Assembly: GCA_013407085.1 (NCBI GenBank)
Contig: JACCGJ010011332.1
Span: forward strand, 1 to 64,000
Source of the DNA: Atriophallophorus winterbourni
Taxonomy: Eukaryota > Platyhelminthes > Trematoda > Plagiorchiida > Microphallidae
Direction: 5' to 3'
Length of the DNA: 64,000 nt
Positions within the stretch are counted from its first letter, which is position 1; each line of letters begins with the position of its first letter. The position numbers were made by a program, and so were the translations under genes. This document shows, piece after piece, positions 57,380-64,000 of this stretch. Below the pieces are notes generated by a model. The model saw only the letters and a program-made list of their open reading frames with translations. It was not told where the DNA came from and searched no databases.

Positions 57380-57719
57380 TGTGGTGTGGTTCCGCAAATC
57401 ATACCCACCACGATGCAAGCTGAGCTGGTTAGCTGAACTCTCCTCCAACAGGATGTCAAGTTTCGATTGCCGATAATGCCATATTGATGTATCGATTTCC
57501 TGTTATCGTTTTCACTCGCATTCCGCCGATTTTCCGTTCGATAACTCAGTGAACAATATTCATCTATTGAATACGATTTTGGTACATAATCAACTCACCC
57601 GTTAAACACATTACATTCTGTTTGCCGTGCCGTGACTTCTCAATTCGATTTCTGTTGGGATTCGCATTTCAATTCAATTCCATTACAATTCAATTCCATT
57701 ACAATTCAATTCCATTACA
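57380..57719 (+). repeat. 5' LTR, gypsy-type element
   Basis: 340 bp, starting TGTGGTGTGGTTCCGCAAAT. The 3' end is built of about 16-bp ATTCAATTCCATTACA repeats that differ slightly from those in the 3' LTR. Confidence 0.93.
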
Positions 57720-57738
57720 ATTTGGCGTCGCAAACAGG

Positions 57739-59124
57739 ATGGATCAACCGACTCTTGAACCATTAAATCTTCATTCTAATCCTGGAGAAATTGAAGAGTG
57801 GGTGGAACGATTCGAGCTGTGGAGCAGCATTCGGAAGGACGTCAAGCCGGAGAATAAGTCAACATTTTTCTTGACCTACGGGGGACGTGAATTATATTCG
57901 TTACTTAAGAACCTATCCTATCCAAAAGCTCCTGCATCACTGCCGTTTCAAGATTTGAAGACACTCCTACTGAAGCATGTCATGCCGGTGAATTTCAAAG
58001 CTACAGAACGAGCAAAATTCAACACACTGGTCCGAAATCCTAATACAAGCTGCCGCGAGTTCATCCTTATTCTACAGAAACAGGCTGCTAAATGTGAATT
58101 CGGTGATCTATTAGAAGACAATTTGAGGGATCGTCTCATTGCTGGTATTAACAATGTTGACCTACAAAGAAAAATGCTGATGAAACCTGACCTGACCTAC
58201 GCCGAAGCCCGTGAAATCTGCGAGCAGCGAGATGATGTGACTGCTGCGACAACCGAACAAGGTGCCGTGTTCTTTCAGAAAAGTTCACTCAGATCCAATC
58301 AGCCAAGACACCGGCACCAGGCCAACAAGACAAGTAAAAACCAAGCCCGAGACAAGACCGTAAAGCCGATAAATAACTGCATGTCGTGTGGTGATCTTCA
58401 CTTGCGGTCAACTTGTCGATTCCGCAATGCAGTGTGTCATGGATGCGGTAAGAGCGGACATATAAAGAAGGTTTGTCGGAGTAAACAATGCAACCTGACC
58501 CAACAGAATCCAGTGGTCAATCAGGAGGATGACGGTTCACCTTATGTTCTGCAACTGAAGAGTCCAGCACAACAATTCATCTACAAATCCTTGCAGTTCG
58601 ATTCAAGTGAAACTGCTGAATTCATCGTCGATACCGGTAGCAGTGAATCAGTCATTCCCGCCGAAATCTTGAACCGGGTGGCCCCAGAGGCGCATGTGCA
58701 ACCGACCAACGTTAAACTTCGTGGCGTTACCGGACACAATTTGCCACTGACAGGTGAAACCACCTTATTTGTAAAACAAGACAAGGAGATTTCAATTCCA
58801 GTCCGATTCTTGGTATCTAAAAGCAGTCCAGCAATCCTCGGTCTGAAAGCCCTGCGAGCCCTCAAGCATCCTGTATCGCTGAATGTTGTGCCCGTTGAGA
58901 ATTCAGGAGAACAAATTCAGGCCGACTTCCTGTCCAGGCACGCAAAACTTTCTCCAGCGGAAGCATGCTGTCTCATCTCCCAATCATGTGCCGTTTCCCG
59001 TGAGCAACTACGAACGTTCACGAAGAAGTACTATTCAACAGTTTTGTCAGCCATACGGAACGGTTGGCGTCCAGATGTACGAAAGAAATACCTACCCTTT
59101 ACCAGGTCCGTGATGAGCTACTGA
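57739..59124 (+). CDS. Gag-protease polyprotein fused to an RNase H remnant
   Basis: 461 codons from the ATG at 57739 (MDQPTLEPLNLHSNPGEIEE); the longer open frame to 57622 lies in the LTR and is not used here. Capsid-like region residues 10-200. Zinc knuckle CHGCGKSGHIKKVC near 233-246, preceded by a second Cys/His cluster (CMSCGDLHLRSTC). Aspartic protease with DTGSS (Asp298) and ILGLKALRALKH. Near residue 390-400 the frame jumps directly to ADFLSRHAKLSP, the end of a retroviral-type RNase H, so about 600-700 residues of RT and RNase H are missing in frame. After YLPF a 1-nt loss near 59102 ends the frame and separates it from the integrase. Confidence 0.88.
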   Translation: MDQPTLEPLNLHSNPGEIEEWVERFELWSSIRKDVKPENKSTFFLTYGGRELYSLLKNLSYPKAPASLPFQDLKTLLLKHVMPVNFKATERAKFNTLVRNPNTSCREFILILQKQAAKCEFGDLLEDNLRDRLIAGINNVDLQRKMLMKPDLTYAEAREICEQRDDVTAATTEQGAVFFQKSSLRSNQPRHRHQANKTSKNQARDKTVKPINNCMSCGDLHLRSTCRFRNAVCHGCGKSGHIKKVCRSKQCNLTQQNPVVNQEDDGSPYVLQLKSPAQQFIYKSLQFDSSETAEFIVDTGSSESVIPAEILNRVAPEAHVQPTNVKLRGVTGHNLPLTGETTLFVKQDKEISIPVRFLVSKSSPAILGLKALRALKHPVSLNVVPVENSGEQIQADFLSRHAKLSPAEACCLISQSCAVSREQLRTFTKKYYSTVLSAIRNGWRPDVRKKYLPFTRSVMSY

Positions 59125-60194
59125 TACAACCGGACGGTGTGATTTGTCGGGGAGACCGATTGCTCATCCCGCCACCGTTGAGGAAGCCTGTCTTGGACGA
59201 TCTACATAAGGGCCATATGGGCATTGAAAAAATGAAATCGTTGGCACGGCAAGAGGTTTGGTGGCCAGAAATTGATGCCGACATCAGAAGTACAGCTATG
59301 AACTGCGAGGCTTGCCTGCACAAAATCAATTCACGCCCAAGGGATTGGACACCATGGCCTGACAGTTACCTTCCCTGGCAACGAATCCATGCAGATTATT
59401 GTGGACCGTTTTTGGGAAAGTACTTCGCACTTGTGATCACCGACTCGTATTCCAAGTGGCCAGAAGTCTTTCTGACAACCACAGCAACGACGGCGTTCAC
59501 AATGCAAGCTCTAAGGAAGTGTTTCAGCCGTGAAGGGATCCCACAAGTACTTATCACTGACAATGGTGCCCAATTCTGTTCCAATGAAATGAAGGAATGG
59601 CTGGATAGCATCGGGTGCCGACACTTACGAACTGCTCCGCGGCATCCATGTTCCAATGGCGCTGCAGAGAATCTTGTGAAAACTATCAAGAGTGCTATTC
59701 ACTCAGCCAATCCTGGGAGCTTCCAAGCCTTGGACGTATTCATTGATAACTTTCTACTGCAATACCGTAATGCCGTCCATTGCACGACCAGAGAGAGCCC
59801 AGCCAAGTTGTTCAAATCCAGGACACTCCGAACTTCCCTACACCGAATGGATTCGAGTGATGTGACTTATTTCAGAGGAAACGACTTGAGACCCGCTCAT
59901 GGCATCGTCACGCGACAAATCGGAAATTCAATGATTGAAATCACTGACCTAAAGGATGCAAGTGTGCACCAACGTCACAAAAGTCAAGTACAATTCAAAA
60001 GGTCAGTAGAGGAAAACATCAATCAGGAATCAACGCATCAACCAGAACCAAGTGTGGAACCTCAGGAGTCAACTGCTCTTAGAAGGTCTGCGAGGTTGGC
60101 GAATCGGAACAACGCAACAATTTCGAGGGGGGAAGGTTGTGGTGTGGTTCCGCAAATCATACCCACCACGATGCAAGCTGAGCTGGTTAGCTGA
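59064..60194 (+). CDS. Gypsy-type integrase
   Basis: Functional homology starts about residue 13 (YQVRDELLIQPDGVICRGDR). HHCC zinc domain: LHKGHMGIEKMK...MNCEACLHK. Catalytic core: HADYCGPF (Asp), ITDNGAQF (Asp) and NGAAENLVKTIK (Glu), the D,D-35-E arrangement. The C-terminal basic region has RRSARLANR; no chromodomain is evident. 376 codons; the last codons run into the 3' LTR. It would join LTR ends to target DNA. It is intact in itself but in a different frame from gag-protease because of the 1-nt loss, so it would not be made as part of the polyprotein. No ATG with a clear context starts it. Confidence 0.88.
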   Translation: MASRCTKEIPTLYQVRDELLIQPDGVICRGDRLLIPPPLRKPVLDDLHKGHMGIEKMKSLARQEVWWPEIDADIRSTAMNCEACLHKINSRPRDWTPWPDSYLPWQRIHADYCGPFLGKYFALVITDSYSKWPEVFLTTTATTAFTMQALRKCFSREGIPQVLITDNGAQFCSNEMKEWLDSIGCRHLRTAPRHPCSNGAAENLVKTIKSAIHSANPGSFQALDVFIDNFLLQYRNAVHCTTRESPAKLFKSRTLRTSLHRMDSSDVTYFRGNDLRPAHGIVTRQIGNSMIEITDLKDASVHQRHKSQVQFKRSVEENINQESTHQPEPSVEPQESTALRRSARLANRNNATISRGEGCGVVPQIIPTTMQAELVS

Positions 60195-60477
60195 ACTCTC
60201 CTCCAACAGGATGTCAAGTTTCGATTGCCGATAATGCCATATTGATGTATCGATTTCCTGTTATCGTTTTCACTCGCATTCCGCCGATTTTCCGTTCGAT
60301 AACTCAGTGAACAATATTCATCTATTGAATACGATTTTGGTACATAATCAACTCACCCGTTAAACACATTACATTCTGTTTGCCGTGCCGTGACTTCTCA
60401 ATTCGATTTCTGTTGGGATTCGCATTTCAATTCAATTACATTACAATTCAATTCCATTTCAATTCAATTCTATTACA
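60138..60477 (+). repeat. 3' LTR, gypsy-type element
   Basis: 340 bp, same ends as the 5' LTR, followed by the target duplication GTTTT. Confidence 0.93.
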
Positions 60478-60482
60478 GTTTT

Positions 60483-61270
60483 CCCAGTTGATGTTTACAA
60501 ACAAATAATAACTGCTGATATTGTCGACATGATTTTACAGGAGACTAATCGAACAAACTATTGCTTGGAATGTTATAGCCCGAAGATCAAAATTAGTTCA
60601 ATGGGTGCCTACTACTGGAGAAAAAATTAAAAAATTCATTGGGCTTATCATTTACATGGGATTGGTCCCAATACCTGACATTCAAAACTGCTGGTCAAAA
60701 TTGAGTCTTTATAAAAACAACCTAGTGCCAAACACAATCACTAGAGACCGCTTTCAATTGTTGTTGCAAATGATTCACTTTTCCACCAATAAAGAAATAA
60801 ACGTTGGAAGAGATTGCAAAATCAAAAAACTGCTCCACATGGTAGTAGCATAATTTCAAACCGTGTATACATCAGGACCTTACGTTGTGATCGACGAGAG
60901 CATGGTACATTTCACAGGACGAATTGTATTTTGGCAATATATTCCTGAAAAGAGTCATAAATATGGCTGCAAGCTTTTCAAATTTTTGATGGCTATACTC
61001 TAAATCTGGAGTTTTATTCCCTCTTTCACGCATGGAATAAACAAGAAGCAAAACAAGCCAGGTAGAAGCACGTCAAACATATCACGACTATCGGTGCACT
61101 CTCTACAAGAAGCTGGTGGTCGAAAGAGGAAGAACAGAAAGCGCTGCAAAAGATGCTACGAAATGTTCTCTAAGAATGAGGACTATAAAGCTGCCAAACG
61201 TAAAGCAAGAAAAGTGTCGACCTATTGTAGCACACGCGAAGGGTCCCCTTAACTCTGTGTTTTATGCTTT
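60483..61270 (+). pseudogene. piggyBac transposase remnant (P2), C-terminal part
   Basis: Continues after the LTR element: VDVYKQIITADIVDM-like residues, a frame change shared with P1, VQWVPTTGEKIKKFIGLI, MGLVPIPDIQNCWSKLSLYK, TITRDRFQLLLQMIHFS, YVVIDESMVHFTGRIVFWQY (first catalytic Asp) and SHKYGCKLFKF. The same internal deletion as P1 follows, then SLQEAGGRKRKNRKRCKRCY and the cysteine-rich end. Missing the second and third catalytic Asp; non-functional. Confidence 0.82.
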
Positions 61271-62847
61271 GCTTCGAAACATGTAGGATAAATGGGAAAA
61301 GCATTAAAATTGATATTAAGTTGATGATTTGATAGCGTACTTTTTCAAAGGAATCACAGCGCTTATTAAAAAATAAACTTCAGTTTTTCTTTATTTGTTG
61401 TGCTTTATTAACCATTCCTTTGAACTTTGAAACACTCAACCGGTCTAATTTAGAACCGGTTTATGTATTTCTAATAGATTTATATGTATTACTGATTTTT
61501 CTTCAGGGACCCGCCGGTGGGTCCCTTCGCAGGGAACGTGTTAACGAGATGTGTCTCGTAAATGAGCATGAAGAAGTCTGTGTTTTACCTGTTTAATGGA
61601 AGCATTGAAATCTAATCAATATGTGCGTATAGTTCATGAAATAATGCACGTTTTCCGTTGCAGAATGTACTCTGATTTAGACTTGGATTAAGTTGCTAGC
61701 AGCACAATATGTAATGCATAATTATGAAGGTGGTGACGATAGTCATTTACAACATAATATTTTACGTCCTATTAATAAAAGCTATCCCAATAGATTCATT
61801 GATTTATTTGCTATTCCATTCTTCCCATGTGATACCCAACAAAATTGAAATGTAGTAACTTAAATAGACTCCGTACTCGTGTGTTTTTGTCGAGGTCGTA
61901 TACCTGGCCCATGGTATGATTGGATACATTGCAAAGCAGCATAGAACATACTCACTGCAATTACGCAGCCTAGATAGTTTCAGAAAAATCATTGCATTTC
62001 AATACCTCGTTTTCAACTTACAATGATCCTGCTTGGAAAATCCCACGATTCAAAGCAGCAGGCTCATTCTATCGATTCATGTTGCTCGTAAAATGCTCAA
62101 ATAAAGAGCACTTGGATCTGCATTTGAAATTTTGACATTCACTGAATATAATACAGTTTATTTTCTTTTTACAAAAAAGACGTTGCCCAGCGTTACTTTG
62201 TGAAAACTGTTTTATATTCATTACTACGATTTATCTACGCAAATTCTTTGAAATAATTAAGTGATTGATAACTAGAAATTAGAAAAAAATGGACAACAAA
62301 TTGGTAACAGTAATTAACATGCTTGACTTGTTTTATTCACACATTGCTCTCATTTACATACAACAGGTCTAGTTTAATGCTTTATTTTATTTATGTGTTG
62401 TCCTCTAAAGCAAACACAACAAACATTTCAATATTCATGCCCCCAAAGAAAAAAAGAGAAAATTCGACACAAAAGGTGTTAGCTTTATTAACTATGAGAT
62501 GTGTTTTATTCAATGTCCGAACTGGGTACTGTAAGTCCACTGAAAAAGAAATGTTATTGATTGGTTGAAAGGCATCCACACAGTCGTTAAGAGATTTCAA
62601 AGTATTATCCTATGGTCGATCAGAAGTCGTCCTTCCTCAGCATGTTGAAGTTTACAGAAAAATATCATCCATGTGAATCAACTAAAAACGAAACACCCGG
62701 CACTTGATTCATGTTTATTTGGCTTACGTTACGATCAATTAGTTTGGAAACGTCCCAGGCGACATGAATGTCTATATAAATCTGGATGATTTCCTCTTAA
62801 ACATTAGAAAGGTCAATGGCCTGATTCTAGTTATTTAAACATACAAT

Positions 62848-62849
62848 TT

Positions 62850-62893
<44 letters not shown>
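62848..62893. repeat. TA microsatellite
   Basis: About 22 TA units where the left arm (near 33105) has only about five. A post-duplication expansion. Confidence 0.9.
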
Positions 62894-62895
<2 letters not shown>

Positions 62896-64000
62896 GGGAT
62901 TCTAACTTGCATGTGATATCAAACAGGGATTAAACATAAATGCTTTTTCTTTTGATGTTGTGGATTCCTGTTTAATGTCTAACGTTGATACTCATGTTGT
63001 TCTGGAGACGTCTTGTAGAAAATCATTAATGACTAAGAACCCAACAATAGGTTTCCATCAGTGACCCTTGTCAAGTAGATGTACTGTAGCCGAATCATTC
63101 GCTTATCTATATCACGATTCCTTTAGTAAGATGTTGTATTTAAAAAATCATTAGGTCGGGTTGTTCGTCTCATTTTGGACAAATATAGCTTCATAGGTGA
63201 CCGCAAATTGTTGGATGACGAATGAGGTCGTATGCAAAGTGAGCGATCATTTATGCACAGTCTAAAAAACGGTGAATGATTCAAAGTTCTTCTTTCAATC
63301 TCGGCAGTGAACTACATATAATCATATGTTCTATATTTCTGTAAGTTGAAAGCCTAATAATATTGAATATATAAAGATATTGTGTGGGTTTTGTACTGCA
63401 GTTCTTGCATGCCTAAATTCAATGCGCCATTTCATGAAGAATATTCGAAACTTATTTTATGTGAAACATAATTATGATTAAATAAGTAGTGGTAGCACTC
63501 TTGCAAACAGAAGGACTATTGTTCCGATATACACACGTTAACAAATGCTCAGTCAATTTTTGTGTTACAAACGACCGAGTGATGTGAAGTCGCATGGTTC
63601 TTTCACGAAATGATGCAAAACTGTTTAATTTTTCGAACATTGAATGTGTGTACCATTCAATGAAATACGTTTCGGCAGGATTTATGCCGTAGACGTTTGC
63701 TATGTCAACTGGTCTCAGGTTTCTACTAAAGAATCTCGAGCTACCCTTGAGCTGACAACGGAAAACCTTAATTACTTTATTACTCTTTACTATTAATTTC
63801 GTTGTATAGGGCTTGAATTGATGATTTGATGAATTTTACTATTTCGGAGGTATGCTGAATAAAGTCTAGTAAATGTATCTAGTGTATCTATTCGTCGGTT
63901 CTCCAAATGATGCAAGGAAACTTACACTTCGGGAGCTCCTAAAATGGCATAAATAAATGAGAGTAACGTTATTTACTATTCAACACTCTAAGATATATTT

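Larger units (their letters stand above)
57380..60477 (+). mobile_element. Young gypsy-type LTR retrotransposon lacking RT
   Basis: LTRs at 57380-57719 and 60138-60477 are both 340 bp and TG...CA, with three visible differences, all in the ATTCAATTCCATTACA-type terminal repeats. The target duplication is GTTTT (57375-57379 and 60478-60482). A primer-site-like TTTGGCGTCGC begins at 57721 and a purine tract (GAGGGGGGAAGG) precedes the 3' LTR. Gag, protease, integrase and chromodomain-free C-terminus are present; RT and nearly all RNase H are deleted. The near-identity of the LTRs points to a recent insertion. Confidence 0.92.
56744..61544 (+). mobile_element. piggyBac-like transposon remnant P2
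   Basis: TTAA at 56744-56747 and 61541-61544 with terminal repeats CACGTTTCC and GGAACGTG. Subterminal palindromes occur near 56960 (GGGACCCACCGGTGG) and 61506 (GGGACCCGCCGGTGGGTCCC). Flanks are the inverse of those of P1, so both derive from one insertion. Interrupted at 57380-60482 by an LTR retrotransposon. Confidence 0.85.
56238..64000 (-). repeat. Long repeat copy 3 = right arm of giant palindrome
   Basis: Inverse of copy 2. It starts GAATATTCCGTGGATAAAAA, the complement of 41395-41410, and reaches the position matching 31978 at the window edge, so it continues beyond. It is interrupted by P2 and, inside it, the gypsy element. A TA microsatellite at 62848-62893 is expanded relative to the left arm (near 33105). 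No coding frame is supported in all three copies. Confidence 0.85.

Noticed and set aside
1..64000. Bacterial-type features: operons, ribosome binding sites, CRISPR, phage genes
   Set aside because: All recognisable ORFs are eukaryotic mobile-element fragments; there are no spacer-repeat arrays or operon-like gene strings.

Overview
The window looks like eukaryotic, AT-rich intergenic or heterochromatic DNA of a flatworm, most likely a digenean fluke related to schistosomes. The reasons are an Smα-like tRNA-derived SINE carrying a hammerhead fold, abundant CR1-like LINEs, an RTE-type fragment ending in TGAA/TA repeats, a Penelope-like element with a GIY-YIG nuclease, and gypsy gag/pol sequences. 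The species call is inference. I see no host gene, tRNA, rRNA, CRISPR array or bacterial operon. Nearly every meaningful ORF belongs to a mobile element, and most are broken.

Layout. 1-2960: two minus-strand CR1-like fragments. 3655-8550: full-length CR1 copy C (plus). 8550-12294: little, apart from a decayed Penelope-like 3' end at 10665-11230. 12295-26900: copy 1 of a long noncoding repeat, split by a Penelope-like element (18134-24526, 8-bp target duplication) that itself contains two head-to-head CR1 halves (D1, D2). 27785-28142: RTE-type fragment. 28590-28770: SINE. 29204 to the end: a giant inverted repeat centred near 43091. Its left arm carries a piggyBac remnant (34401-36101) and nearly intact CR1 copy E (36220-41023). 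Its right arm carries CR1 copy G (44765-56237), the same piggyBac remnant (56748-61540), and a young gypsy-type LTR element inside that remnant (57380-60477). G is split by CR1 copy H and by a 922-bp LTR mini-element with a perfect 5-bp target duplication.

Order of events read from nesting: the piggyBac insertion predates the inverted duplication, because it sits at the same TTAA in both arms while copy 1 has an empty site. E, G and the gypsy element came later, since each is in one arm only. H and the LTR mini-element entered G after that. With E, G and the gypsy element removed, the two arms visible in the window are 6.31 and 6.33 kb.

The most striking signal is at the ORF1/ORF2 junction of the CR1 copies. 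C, E and H each carry an in-frame A_AAA_AAC slippery heptamer, a 6-8 nt spacer and a stem-loop with a compensatory base change. ORF2 lies in the -1 frame and is open back through the heptamer. This is the textbook layout of a programmed -1 ribosomal frameshift that would make an ORF1-ORF2 fusion. The fourth copy, G, keeps a decayed version. Penelope-like and SINE hammerhead ribozyme motifs are the second notable RNA signal.
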